DNA from: Theodoxus fluviatilis
Taxonomy: Eukaryota > Mollusca > Gastropoda > Cycloneritida > Neritidae
NCBI GenBank assembly: GCA_034096865.1
Contig: JAWQFJ010028219.1
Location: forward strand, 1-47,500
Length of the DNA: 47,500 nt
Reading direction: 5' to 3'
The translations under genes were made by a program, and so were the position numbers. Positions 35,933 to 46,794 of this stretch are shown one piece after another. Numbering within the stretch: the first letter of the stretch is position 1; each line of letters opens with the position of its first letter. The notes beneath the pieces are model-generated. The model was not told where the DNA came from. It did no database searches and worked only from the letters and a program-made list of their open reading frames with translations.

Positions 35933-36290
35933 CATTTATCCTCATCATTCTTACCAACCTTTATCTTACCCGATCCGTCTATTTGTCGCCACTCCTTCCC
36001 TTTCAAAATGTGCACCATCACACATCCATGTCGCCCCTGTCCATCTCTCCATCTACACTTCTATCCAGTCCCACACTGAGCAGTACACTTTATGTTACGT
36101 ATCCGTAACCATTCATCCTCACCATCCTCATCAACCTTTATCCTACCCCACCTGTCTATTTTTCGCCACTCCTTCCCTTTCAAAATGTGCACTATCACAC
36201 ATCCATGTCGCCACTGTCCTCCTATCCATCTACCCTTCCATTCCATCCCACACTGAGCAGTACACTTTGTGTTGCGTATCAGTCTCCACT
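35933..36290. repeat. Tandem duplication, ~177-bp unit
   Basis: CATTTATCCTCATCATTC at 35933 and CATTCATCCTCACCATCC at 36110 begin two copies. They share CGCCACTCCTTCCCTTTCAA, AATGTGCACYATCACACATC and CACACTGAGCAGTACACTTT. A CATCC-rich stretch precedes them from about 35500. Confidence 0.85.
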
Positions 36291-36294
36291 TATA

Positions 36295-37134
36295 TCCTAC
36301 TCCACCAGCCCATCCCGAACCAGCGTCATCTCTAGAATCAAGCAGTGATGACCAAGTCCCAAGACCTTGGATGCAGGGCAAGCAAGGCGGAGACGAGAAG
36401 CAAAAGGCGCGGCTGTGTGTCCCACTTGATCCATTAGGGATGAGGGTTTTAGTGGAAGCTTACCCGTCTAGGGGAGAGCCACGGTCTGACTGAGACAGAG
36501 ACAGAAGTCTTTGTCACGCCACTCGTAAATCCGGCCATAAAGACAGCCCGGGCTGCAGGAACCACTTGGGGTCCAGCCCGCCTCAGCCGCCCCGTCTGCC
36601 TGTCTGTCTCTGCCCCGCCATCTAGCTGCCTGGTGAATCTTCGCCCGACGAATCGCGTTGTCTGCCATGAAATATATGCAAGTGGGACACACCCGAACAC
36701 ATGTGAAATTCGACCGCAAATAGTGAGAGTCTGTCTGGCATGATTGTAGCGACATGTCTCTGCAGGAACCTCGAAGTTCGTGTCAACCAAGGCGAAATGT
36801 AAGGTCTGTGCAATTCAAGGTGTCCGTTTGGGATTGGTTCGGTTAAATGTATAGCGTTCGTTCGCTTACAATTATGTCAAGGTTAGAGGAGTAGGTCTAA
36901 GTTGTGGTCCAGCTTCATGCAACTGAAGGCTACTGGCTTTTTGCGTGGAGGTAAAAACCAGCCTGTCGCATGCATTTCCGATCACTTTCTCTCTTGAACA
37001 TTTCACACCGATCTTTCAACCGCTCTTAACCTTCACCACATACAAAAACGTACTTTTTTCCACAGAAGCTGGATGGTTGCGTCCATGCCAAGCCCAAAGT
37101 ACTACTGTCATCCCAAGGGATCAAGGTTGGCCCG
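36295..37134. other. Downstream flank, possible 3' UTR of the FAM181-like gene
   Basis: Lies directly 3' of the stop codon on the minus strand. No clear AATAAA was found on the minus strand within several hundred bases, so the transcript end is not placed. Confidence 0.35.
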
Positions 37135-38919
37135 TCAGCACAAGTCATCCAAGGACCAGGTATCACAAGGCATCCACTGTTCGTCCATTTCTACATCGCA
37201 CTGTTCCTGTGGCCTGGTGGTGGGGGTAGGGAAGGCCTGCGGGAAGGCGGGAAGGCCTGACGGGGAAAGGGAAGCCACGTGGTAGGCTTGCAAACCGCCG
37301 TAGACGCCACCCTGCCCCTGCCCCCTGACACCCGCCACGCATCCTTGCGAGGCAAGCAACCCTGGGTAGCAGTTTGTGTTCGCAGTCGAGCACGATGCCC
37401 CTCCTTGTGTGCCGGGAAGGGAGCTGAGGCACGAGAGAACAGGAGCTATGAGGTTGGGGGCGAGGACAGGAAGAGTCGAAGAGAAAGATGCTGCGCTTGA
37501 GGTCATGACTTGGGAAGAGGGGCCCGCGAAAGTTTGGGAGGAGAACAAGTTATGGATGCTCGAGAACGAAGGATACTGGCCGCACCGCTCATGAGGACTA
37601 CACCGCTGGACAGCCGTGTTTGAGTGGGACAGTGGAGAGGGATGAGATGCACCAGCAGTGATGGAGATGTTGGACAAGGAAGGAGAATTATGTGTGGTGA
37701 CCATTGGTGGGTACTGCTGGCAGCGTTGAGAGGGACTAGAGCGACTGACCGAATAAGCGTTGAGATGAGGAAGGCGATGAGAAGATGGGTGAGTGCCGGC
37801 GTTGGTGACAGAGGAGGGACACATTTGTTGCTGAGTGCTATGGAAGGGGCCGCACTGGTTGACAGACTGCGTGCTGCGAAGGAAGTTAGAGTCTGTTCCA
37901 AGGTGGGGGTTACTGAGATGGGGGTTGGGATGAGATTCCGGCCGTTCGACGCTACCTGAGATTGAACGAGAAACTGAATGCAGGTTGGAGGCAGACGCAG
38001 TACCGTTACTTTGTTGCAAGCCATCAAACGCAGCGCGACGGGAATTGGAAAACGGCGGGTTGCCTGGGGGAAGGGCAGTTTGCGTGATGTCCTGAAGGCA
38101 GGATGGGGACAGTGTTGGCAATGGATAGCCTATCAAATGATCATCAAGGTCGGGGAGGCTAAACGCTTCATTCAGGGGCGTGGAGGCACTGCGTTGGCCG
38201 CAGGGTGAATAGGAGGGGAGGGAGCTGGAGTCGGGAGAGGAGGTGGAGACGATGGGCTCGGGTGAGACAGAGCAGGCCAGGGGACTTCCCAACCTTCCTG
38301 GACTGCCATCGTAGGCCGTCTGTGGAGTGCGGGCCTCTACCCGCACGATGTCAAAGGACTCGTAGAGGCTGTCTGGGATGAAGTAGCGCCCCATCATTTC
38401 CATTTCCATTCCACTCAGAGACTCCATCGATCCACACAGGGCCTGGCCTTGAGGGGACAGGGCCTGCTGGACACCGCATGCCCGGATCGCATCTTCCTTC
38501 GTCGACCCAACGGCGCCAGGCTGCCTGAAAAAGGATGCCGGCAAGTTGCGACGGCGCATTGGAAGAGCGCCTTTGGTCTCGGACTCGGGATGTCCTGAGC
38601 TTCTCGTGACCGACTCGAACCAGGCCTCCAGATTCTCGCTCTCGGCCTGGACGTTGGCAGTCTCCTTGCGGCCGGACTTTCCCGGGCAAGGGTACGGCTC
38701 GCTCCGCCCCTCCCTGGAGCGACGCAGAACCCCGCAGGGCGAGTGGACGTTCCTCTGGATGTACTTGCGGATGTTGACCTTGCGTTTGGGTTTGCTGGGT
38801 TTGCTCAGCTTCTGCTGGATGTCGCTGGTGGCCACGCTGACGAAGTGCAGCAGTGTGGCCGTCTCTCTCTTCGCGCCCTCGCCCAGGCTGTCCATGGAGC
38901 CGTCCTCTGCCGCCGCCAT
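37135..38919 (-). CDS. FAM181-like protein with YAP-type TEAD-binding loop
   Basis: An uninterrupted 594-codon frame. Residues 18-57 form a predicted helix (ATLLHFVSVATSDIQQKL) followed by a basic block (KPKRKVNIRKYIQR). This matches the conserved N-terminal block of vertebrate FAM181A/B, which has the pattern LLxFxxxAxxxIxxxLxKPxKxKRKVNxRKYxQ. Residues 98-107 (EAWFESVTRS) recall the FAM181 LFDSLR segment. Residues 121-135 begin MRRRNLPASFF, the FAM181 loop and nearly the YAP omega-loop MRLRKLPDSFF; the contact-type residues M121, R124, L126, F130 and F131 are all kept. The rest is Ser/Pro/Asn-rich and low complexity, with an acidic tail (VEMDEQWMPCDTWSLDDLC). From the literature as I recall it, human FAM181A/B bind TEAD factors through this loop, so a nuclear role at TEAD targets is inferred. 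At 594 residues it is longer than the human proteins (roughly 300-430). The start at 38919 has an ideal Kozak context (ACCATGG). The single coding exon agrees with the vertebrate genes. The family call is firm; the function is inferred. Confidence 0.9.
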   Translation of the reverse strand: MAAAEDGSMDSLGEGAKRETATLLHFVSVATSDIQQKLSKPSKPKRKVNIRKYIQRNVHSPCGVLRRSREGRSEPYPCPGKSGRKETANVQAESENLEAWFESVTRSSGHPESETKGALPMRRRNLPASFFRQPGAVGSTKEDAIRACGVQQALSPQGQALCGSMESLSGMEMEMMGRYFIPDSLYESFDIVRVEARTPQTAYDGSPGRLGSPLACSVSPEPIVSTSSPDSSSLPSYSPCGQRSASTPLNEAFSLPDLDDHLIGYPLPTLSPSCLQDITQTALPPGNPPFSNSRRAAFDGLQQSNGTASASNLHSVSRSISGSVERPESHPNPHLSNPHLGTDSNFLRSTQSVNQCGPFHSTQQQMCPSSVTNAGTHPSSHRLPHLNAYSVSRSSPSQRCQQYPPMVTTHNSPSLSNISITAGASHPSPLSHSNTAVQRCSPHERCGQYPSFSSIHNLFSSQTFAGPSSQVMTSSAASFSSTLPVLAPNLIAPVLSCLSSLPGTQGGASCSTANTNCYPGLLASQGCVAGVRGQGQGGVYGGLQAYHVASLSPSGLPAFPQAFPTPTTRPQEQCDVEMDEQWMPCDTWSLDDLC

Positions 38920-38951
38920 GGTAGTCCGGGCAACCTCCGCCCACCAGTAAT
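38920..38951 (-). other. 5' UTR part of the FAM181-like coding exon
   Basis: Thirty-two bases lie between the predicted splice acceptor and the ATG. No in-frame stop occurs in this stretch (reading TAC TGG TGG GCG GAG GTT GCC CGG ACT ACC then ATG), so it could instead continue a coding frame from an upstream exon. The strong Kozak context favours untranslated leader. Confidence 0.5.
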
Positions 38952-38978
38952 CTAGAGATAAAGAACAAGAAAGAGAGA
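38952..38978 (-). promoter_or_regulatory. Predicted 3' splice site of a 5' intron
   Basis: On the minus strand a pyrimidine-rich run (CTCTCTTTCTTGTTCTTTAT) leads to TCTCTAG, directly followed by the exon base A at 38951. This is a good metazoan acceptor. No donor or first exon was identified in the 8.5 kb to the right, so the promoter of the gene is not located. Confidence 0.6.
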
Positions 38979-39164
38979 TGAATGGCGTAAAATCTAACAG
39001 GCAACTAAGACGCCTTTAGAGTAAGGGCAAGAGTGTGTCGTCAGGACTATCGCCATTCTAACAAGGGGGTCGATATGCTGACCTTAAGTTTTAGAATGAC
39101 GATGGTAGTGGTAACTTTGGTGGTTTCGATGACTGTGTACGCTGTGATTGTGACGATTGTTTAT

Positions 39165-39309
39165 GGTGGTGGTGGTCGTTGCGGTGGTGGTGGCGGTGGT
39201 GGAGGTGGTTTTGTGATGGTGGTTGTGGTGGTGGTGGTGGTGATTGTGGTGGTGGTGGTGGCGGTGGCGGTGGTGCTGTTGCTAATGCTCGTGGTGCTGG
39301 TGGTGAGGT
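39165..39309. repeat. GGT/GTG trinucleotide tract
   Basis: GGTGGTGGT units with GCGGTGG variants lie upstream of the FAM181-like gene, within its likely 5' intron or flank. Confidence 0.95.
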
Positions 39310-39710
39310 GATGGTGTGTTCATTTTAGGATGAAAATTGCACTGGATTACATTACTCCCTTGATGTTGCTGTTGGTCACGGAAACCGTACTCATGCTAGT
39401 ATCATTACAGCGATAGTTAGATTGTCTTTACGTCGAGTACATTCTATGCGTTTTGTTGACGTCAACTTTCACACGAAACTACCACAGAAGAATTCACTTC
39501 AATGTTGTTTCATCTTATTTTACCTCTTTATAAACCACCTAATTAACACGTCATAAATATAAGTAAACACGCACTAATCTTCGACTTAAAATCTTGTTTG
39601 ATTTAAATTTTTGCCTGCAGGGTGGACTCTTGATCGATTTCTATATGAGTGACGTTTTGTCCTACTCTAATAATACGCGTGTATGGATGATTTGCGATCA
39701 CGGCAAAACG

Positions 39711-40559
39711 AACAAGAAGGGCAAAGCCCATACGACTCACATGCTTGACCGTGACCTTTATATGACCTTGACCTTCAGGTGACCTTCAAGGTCAAGGTCA
39801 AACAACTAAACCTACCAATGACATCATACACTAAGAAATATTTTACACATTTTTCCTACCAAAATACATGTGACCTTGACACAAGGTCAAGGTCATCCAA
39901 GGTCATGCAACACAAAGCTGTTAATTCAAGACATAGGAAGCACAATGGTGCTTATTGGCTCTTTCTACCATGAGATATGGTCACTTTTAGTGGTTCACTA
40001 CCCCATTTTGGTCACATTTCATAAGGGTCAAAGTGACCTTGACCTTGATATGTGACCAAATGTGTCTCACGATGAAAATATAACATGTGTACTACAATGT
40101 TATGAAGTTTGGAAGAGTTATCTTCCATAGTTCAGGGTCAAGGTCACTTCAAAATATGTATACAATCCAACTTTGAAGAGCTCCTGTGACCTTGACCTTG
40201 AAGCAAGGTATGCCAAACTGGTATCCAAAGATAGGGCTTACTTTGCCCTATATACCATATATAGGTCAGGTATCCAATCTCAAAAACTTCAGAGAAAATT
40301 GAGAAAATGTGAAAAATGACTGTTTTTAGACAACATTTATGGCCCCTGCAACCTTGACCTTGAAGCAAGGACAAGTCACTATGTATGTTTTTTGAGGCCT
40401 TGTCATCATACACCATCATGCCAAATTGGGTGTTGATAGACTTAATAGTCTCCGAGAAAAATCCAACGTTAAAGTTTTTCACGGACGCCCGGACGCCCGG
40501 ACGCCCGGACGGACGACACGGGTGAGTATAGACTCACTTTTGCTTCGCATGTGAGTCAA
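39711..40559 (+). mobile_element. Dispersed element copy 1, rich in TCAAGGTCA motifs
   Basis: Most of its length matches 43001-43896 in the same orientation. GACTCACATGC at 39734-39744 is mirrored by GCATGTGAGTC at 40547-40557, which look like short terminal inverted repeats. The body contains about eleven TCAAGGTCA/TGACCTTGA motifs in both directions. A GGACGCCC tandem repeat (about 40482-40514) lies near the right end, followed by a GACTCAC..GTGAGTC hairpin. There is no coding capacity. It is best described as a non-autonomous DNA element (MITE-like); a Helitron-type end with a terminal hairpin is an alternative. Confidence 0.8.
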
Positions 40560-40564
40560 TAAAA

Positions 40565-40975
40565 GCGTGCACGTGAGACAGAGCTGTGAAGTGCTCTAAA
40601 AAGGAGGCCGAGAAGTGGAAAATGGAATGAAAGTACAGTAAATTTTGATTTAACGCCAATCAGGAATATTAACATCTTGAAACAAGAGAGTATGAAACGT
40701 CGTATAATCATGTATAGATCCGTATTGGTATACCAATGCTTGGTAGCAAATGGTCACAGGCAGACCTTGCGTTTCGGTCGGGCACTGACGATACTTTAAA
40801 GTTACCGAAAAGTAATGGGTTCTAAGCCCACAAGGTGGCCATATATGCATTCATTGAATGTGCCCGTGTATGAAGTCTATGCCACGGTTTTCATGGCATT
40901 TTAATGCTTTGCTTAAAGAGAGCAACGTATGAACGGTATCGTCCACCCTCCAGCTGTCCTCCAAAGACAATGACT
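40565..40975. other. No gene seen
   Basis: Unique-looking sequence between repeats, in the probable 5' intron or upstream flank of the FAM181-like gene. Confidence 0.5.
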
Positions 40976-40979
40976 TATT

Positions 40980-40988
40980 CTCTCTCTC

Positions 40989-41053
<65 letters not shown>

Positions 41054-41217
41054 TTCCGTCCGTCCGTCAGTCCTCCTTCCCTCCCTCCCTCCCTCCCTCC
41101 CTCCCTCCCTCCCTCCCTCCCTCCCTCCCTCCCTCCCTCCCTCCCTCCCTCCTTCCCTCCCTTCCTCCCTCCCTCAATCCCTCCCTCCTTCCCCCCTCAA
41201 TCCCTCTCTCTCTCTCC

Positions 41218-41280
<63 letters not shown>

Positions 41281-41281
41281 G
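40980..41281. repeat. Compound CT / CCTC / CT microsatellite
   Basis: (CT)n at 40980-41049, (CCTC)n with CCTT variants at about 41070-41210, then (CT)n to 41281. Confidence 0.97.
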
Positions 41282-41289
41282 AGAGTGCT

Positions 41290-42540
41290 TGCATGTGGAC
41301 ATGTGCTTATGCTGTACGTGTGCGTGTGAGCATTCGTGTATCTGGACGTGCATACGTAAAGAGTTTGCTGTAGTTATTTCATCATTAAGGTATACTCAAT
41401 ATTCTGCACATTCAGAGACATAGCTCATGTTATTGCCTAGTAAAAAAGTAAACAATTCAATCAAATGATTGTTTCTTTCTTTCCATGCAAAAGGTTACGA
41501 GGAAAAGAAAAGAAAATTTTCAATGCAACCGAATATGTGAACGATATATATACATGTATAGATCTCCAGTCTTGTGAGATACATAACGGAGTAAAAGAGG
41601 ACTACTGCAAATTATTCTCTGACGTTTACAGCTCACCTCTGCCTCATTCAATTTTGGCAATAACATTTTCTCAGAGGACTTTACGCCATGCAAAGTTTTC
41701 GAAGTGATATTCGGACCAGGAAAAGTATCTGAGGGATCTTTTCCCCAACAGGAAACAGCCATAAATGAAAATTTTATATCTGTGCTTTTCTTCAATTCCT
41801 CGCCAACGAAAACACTGACTCACTGATAGAATCTGTTGATTTCTCCTAATGTTGAACGTGTCTCAGTTTTACGATCTAAAATTGCACGAAGCTTGCAAGT
41901 TTTTAATGCGAATATTCCAGAAATGTTTCTTTCTGGGATAAAACTTTCAACAAAGATCGCAAACTGTAATGAATGCACCCAAACACGTGTCTATACTGTT
42001 ATACATGTTGATCCCAGACTAGAAAGGGGAGTTGGAAGACGAAATCGACGAATGAGGCAGCGGCATGTGTGTCACTAAAGAAGGAAATAGACGAACACAC
42101 TACACACGAAAGGAAAGCATTGATAATACTGTTTTTTTTAAGATGACCAATAAAAGGAGCTATGAATTTTAAATGAAGCAATATCAGAAAATCATGACGA
42201 AAGAAGGCAGATAGACGACTGAAGAAAGAAAGTAATAGAAAAAGTAAAGATGAACACGTGTTGTGTGACAAAAGCGAATGCAAATGCGATGAGGAAATTG
42301 TAAAACAATACTTTACTCAGTCAGTTTTAACATTACGGCTGAGAAGTTACAGACAAGCCATCATTGATCATGTAAGCAGCACAGAGGAGTCAACGAGTTG
42401 ACAAAACACGGATTACATGTAGCAAGTCAGAAATACTTTACGACAGACAGTTTAGGAAATGATGGTCTTTCTTGTCGAAAGGCAGAAAGGTGCCATGAAT
42501 CATGTACGCTGTTAAGAAACATATTTACACATTTCTCTCT
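41290..42540. other. No gene seen
   Basis: AT-rich sequence with frames up to 94 codons on either strand, none recognised. Confidence 0.55.
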
Positions 42541-42547
42541 CTCTCAT

Positions 42548-42651
42548 ACACACACACACATGCACGCACGCACGAACACACGCATGCACGCTAACACACA
42601 CACACACACACACACACACATGCACGCACGCACGAACACACGCATGCACGC

Positions 42652-42686
<35 letters not shown>

Positions 42687-42707
42687 CACACACACACACA
42701 CACACAT

Positions 42708-42743
<36 letters not shown>
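42548..42743. repeat. (CA)n tract with a duplicated GCACGCACG block
   Basis: ATGCACGCACGCACGAACAC, then ACGCATGCACGCTAACACAC, occurs twice (about 42560 and 42620) between CA runs, so a roughly 60-base unit has been duplicated. Confidence 0.95.
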
Positions 42744-42747
<4 letters not shown>

Positions 42748-43000
42748 ACTCAGAGCTCTCTCCTGGAAGAAATCAAACGAAACGATGCCGAAGATGCACA
42801 TTTAAACTACAACACAAAACAAAGTCCAGTCCCAATTGCAAAACCACGTGTGTAAAATCTGCGGCTCACTGCGAAAGATTCATTGATACAACAACTTTAC
42901 AGATCTTGTCTTTGTCACTTCCACTGCTGGAAGGACGATTATCTAACATTGAAGGTGTTTTCAGAGACTCTACTCAGAGTTTGAGAGAGATTAGAGTTTA

Positions 43001-43896
43001 AACAAGAAGAGCAAAGCCCATACGACTCACATGCTTGACCTTGACCTTTACATGACCTTGACCTTCAGGTGACCTTCAAGGTCAATCAACTACACCTAGC
43101 AATGACATCATACACTAAACTAAGAAATGTTTTACACATTTTTCCTACCAAAATACATGTGGCCTTGACCAAAGGTCAAGGTCATCCAAGGTCATGCAAC
43201 ACAAAGCTGTTAATTCAAGACATAGGAAGCACAATGGTGCTTATTGGCACTTTCTACCATGAGATATGGTCACTTTTAGTGGTTCACTACCCCATTTTGG
43301 TCACATTTCATTAGGGTCAAAGTGACCTTGACCTTGATGATATGTGACCAAATGTGTCTCATGATGAAAGTATAACATGTGCCCCACATAAATATTAAGT
43401 TTGAAACAGTTATCTTCCATAGTTCAGGGTCAAGATCACTTCAAAATATGTATACAATCCAACTTTAAAGAGCTCCAATTACCTTGACCTTGAAGCAAGG
43501 TCAACCAAACTGGTATCAAAAAATAGGACTTACTTTGCCCTATATACCATGTATAGGTGAGGTATCCAATCTTAAAAACTTCAGAGAAAATTGAGAAAAT
43601 GTGAAAAACGGCTGTTTTTTTAGACAACATTTATGGCCCCTGAGACCTTGACCTTGAAGCAAGGTCAAGTCACTATGTATGCTTTTTGAGGCCTTGTCAT
43701 CATACACCATCATGCCAAATTGGGTGTTGATAGACTTAATAGTCTCCGAGAAAAATCCAACGTTAAAGTTTTCGGACGCCCGGACGCCCGGACCGGACGC
43801 CCGGACCGGACGCCTGGACCGGACGCCCGGACCGGACGCCCGGACGGACGAAACGGGTGAGTACATAGACTCACTTTTGCTTCGCATGTGAGTCAA
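43001..43896 (+). mobile_element. Dispersed element copy 2, rich in TCAAGGTCA motifs
   Basis: Second copy of the element at 39711-40559. It starts with AACAAGAAGAGCAAAGCCCA and has the same GACTCACATGC (43024-43034) and GCATGTGAGTC (43884-43894) ends. The GGACGCCCGG tract is longer and partly rearranged into GGACCGGACGCCC units (about 43773-43850), which accounts for most of the length difference. The TGACCTTGA motifs are largely conserved. Confidence 0.8.
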
Positions 43897-44339
43897 AAAG
43901 GATGAAAATGTGTTATGAATACATGGTAAGCCACTAGGGTAGCGTTTGTGTTGCATCCGATTATGCGAGAGAGTAAAGTTGATGAAGATAAGTGACGATC
44001 AGAGGACGTAGAAGGCTCTGCGAACTTCTATCGAGCAGAATTTCCTAGGAGATCAGAGCTTACAAAATCTAATGAAGATTCCGTGAGACTAAAAATGATA
44101 GGAAATATTTCAAGCAAATGCATTCCGTCGGACTTGTAATTACTTAGGAATGGCGAATGACGTCGTTGTGCATTCTTTCAGGACGGTAGTAGAAGTTGAT
44201 ATGAAACTGAAGAAAACGCGGCTGGAAGCAACGAGAAGGTGATGGCCGAAGACTGCGAGGAAATAGTAAACTAAACCTGGTAAGTATATGAACAGCACAT
44301 TATACCCTTAGGAGATAATGCACTATTATTTGAACAAGG

Positions 44340-44990
44340 AGGAATACGAGGATAGGCAGGTTATGAAGATGCGATGGAGGAGAATAACGAAAGAGCAGGA
44401 GGAGGACTAGGACAAGGAGGAGGAGGTATTGGCGCATGACGAGTAGGATGAGCAAACGGACAAGGGCCAAGAGTAGGACAAGGGCCAAGAGTAGGAACAG
44501 GGAAAAGAGAAAGAGCGGGAGGAGCCGGAGGAGGTGAAGCAAGACGGAAGTAGCAGAGGAAAATCAGCAACTGCAGCAAGAGGAGAAAAAGGAGCAGTAG
44601 TAAGAGGAGTACCAGGAGGAGCAGTGGGGGTAGGAGAAGAGGAGGCGCAGGCGGAAAAGAAAGAACAGAAGGAGTAAGAGCAGCAGCGGCATGGGCAGGA
44701 CCAAGAAAATCAGGAATGAGACTGGGAGAAAGAATCAAATGAAGACGAAGAAAAGGTTCGAGGACGAACAAGAGGAAGGGCTGAGCAAGAGAGAGATGAG
44801 TGACAGAAGGAAAAGATGGAGCAGGAAGAGCAAGAGGAGTGTGTGGAGTCTGAGGCTCGCATGCAGGAGCAAGAGGATGAAGACAAAGGATAAAAAGAGA
44901 AAACTACGCATTGACAAAAAGTGGAAGACCAAGTAGAGTGGCACTTGGAAAGGAGGGGGGGAGCGGTGGGGGGCGGGGAGGGTGGGCGGA
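44340..44990. repeat. Degenerate polypurine stretch
   Basis: GGAGGA- and AGGAGC-rich plus strand similar to 10800-11210. Leu/Pro-rich minus-strand frames here are composition artefacts. Confidence 0.8.
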
Positions 44991-45203
44991 GCGCCGAGGG
45001 GGATACAGCAAGGTGACTGACGCTTGCAGAGGATTTCAGATGGACAAAGATGAGGCACACAGGAAGGGAGAGAGCGACGTGCAAGATTTCCACGCACCAC
45101 TTCAAGACGTATTAACAATATTACATGGGGTGCACTGTCTCTTATTTCGTCTAAATGGTCCATTCCATTCATAAACGGAAACCTCTCTCTACAAATTATG
45201 AAT

Positions 45204-45382
45204 CCCCTGTGGGTTGGGTGTAAGAACAGACCCACCGCGTCTCCCTACGCGGCTCGTAAGAGGCGAATGACTAGGGACACGTGACTTGATTTGCTCATAC
45301 TCTAACCAAACCTTCAGATTTATCGTGATTAGTGGCCTTATATAGCCTTAAAAGGCTGACATACGGTATAACTCCATCCATT
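45204..45382 (-). mobile_element. SINE-like element, copy on the minus strand
   Basis: CCCTGTGGGTTGGGTGTAAG, ACCCACCGCGTCTCCCTACG, CGTAAGAGGCGAATGACTAG and GCCTTATATAGCC, ending in ACTCCATCCAT. This is the reverse complement of the family at 12309-12530 and appears to be the best preserved copy in the window. Confidence 0.7.
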
Positions 45383-45589
45383 TACCAACTACCAATCAAG
45401 AACAGTGACAGAAATGTCTCAGATTGACAAGAATTGAAGGATAATGCAGCTGTCTGGCGTTGTAGGCTCAGACCCTTCATTTGTAATTCTGTCACGGTGA
45501 ACTACAGAGAATATCTCAGTTAACAACGTAGACGAGACCGGAAGAGCAGGTATGAGCAGGTATGTAGGTGTGTGGCCACAAATGGAGAG

Positions 45590-45816
45590 GGAGGGCGGGA
45601 GGGAAAGACAGACAGCCAGGTAGGCAGTAAGTCAGTCAGGCAGGCAGGCTGGCTGGCTGGCTGGCAGGAGGCTGGCAGGCAGGCAGGCAGGCAGATAGGC
45701 GGGGGGAGAGGGACAGAGAGAGACGAAAACAGACAAGCCCGCAGACACAGATGTGAAGACAGACGTGGAGACACAAACGGACACACTTACACATTTACAG
45801 ACACACTTCCACATTT

Positions 45817-45903
<87 letters not shown>

Positions 45904-45942
45904 CAGAGAGAGACAGAGAGAGAGAGAGACACACAGAGGGAC
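45590..45942. repeat. Compound GGCA, CA and GA microsatellites
   Basis: GGCA/GGCT units (45600-45705), (CA)n (45823-45868) and (GA)n with AGAC interruptions (45869-45942). Confidence 0.95.
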
Positions 45943-45999
45943 AGAGAGTGAGGCAGAGAGAGAAACGTAGACACCCACAAGCAAATATTCACTCATACA

Positions 46000-46790
46000 C
46001 ACTTACACACACACAAACTCAGAAACGTACACTTACACTTACACACAAATGGACACGTACAGTGAGGATTTTTCAACCAGAACGAGCACTAGGTGTTCTT
46101 ATGTAGATGTTTTGGTAAAAACTCCGACAAGTAAACGCAGCAGGAAAATGGGCGCTTATTTCCATTCATATAACTACTATCAATTTCAGCACATCACAAC
46201 TCCCTTCTCCAGGAGTCCATCGTTGTTTTCTTCCATCTCGATCAGTCCCATATCTGCCAAATTACATCCCATGTCTTGCAAACCTTCTCCTTACCTGCCG
46301 TGTTGTTTCCTATTCCTTCAAATCCACTGAACCCAGGCCATGCTCCTAGCTGTCGCAGCTGCCTCTCTATTGCATTCCTAGAATCTGTCCTAACGCATCG
46401 TTCTATGCCATCAAAAGCTCACTCATTTCCCTTCCCTATTGTCATATTCTCAGGTCTGTTTGATGTGCACCACATCAAATATAAGTTTTCTCAAAGAAAG
46501 CCCCTAACCCCTTCCCCCTTCCCCTCCCTTGTACTAGTTTTCTGCTCCACTCTCCCTTCCCTCCCCTCACTCCCACCCTCTCAATGACTTTTCTGCCCTT
46601 CTTTAGAATTCCTCAGAACTTCCGTGTTTTGACTGCGGAGTTCTAATTACGGCTGCTGTAGATGCCATTCGGTTGCTGTGTTTTTCTTCACCAGGTAGCG
46701 ACTTTCTTAGGACGACCCGCTTCCAGGCACAGGCAGATGTCAGATGGAGTTGTAAAGGCTGTCAAATGTTGGCACGTGCTCACACCGACC
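46000..46790. other. No gene seen
   Basis: C/T-rich on the plus strand at 46200-46590; frames there are compositional. Confidence 0.55.
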
Positions 46791-46794
46791 TAAG

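Noticed and set aside
38351..39004. 217-codon minus-strand frame overlapping the FAM181-like gene
   Set aside because: Out-of-frame shadow of a GC-rich coding exon; it crosses the predicted splice acceptor and has no conserved motif.
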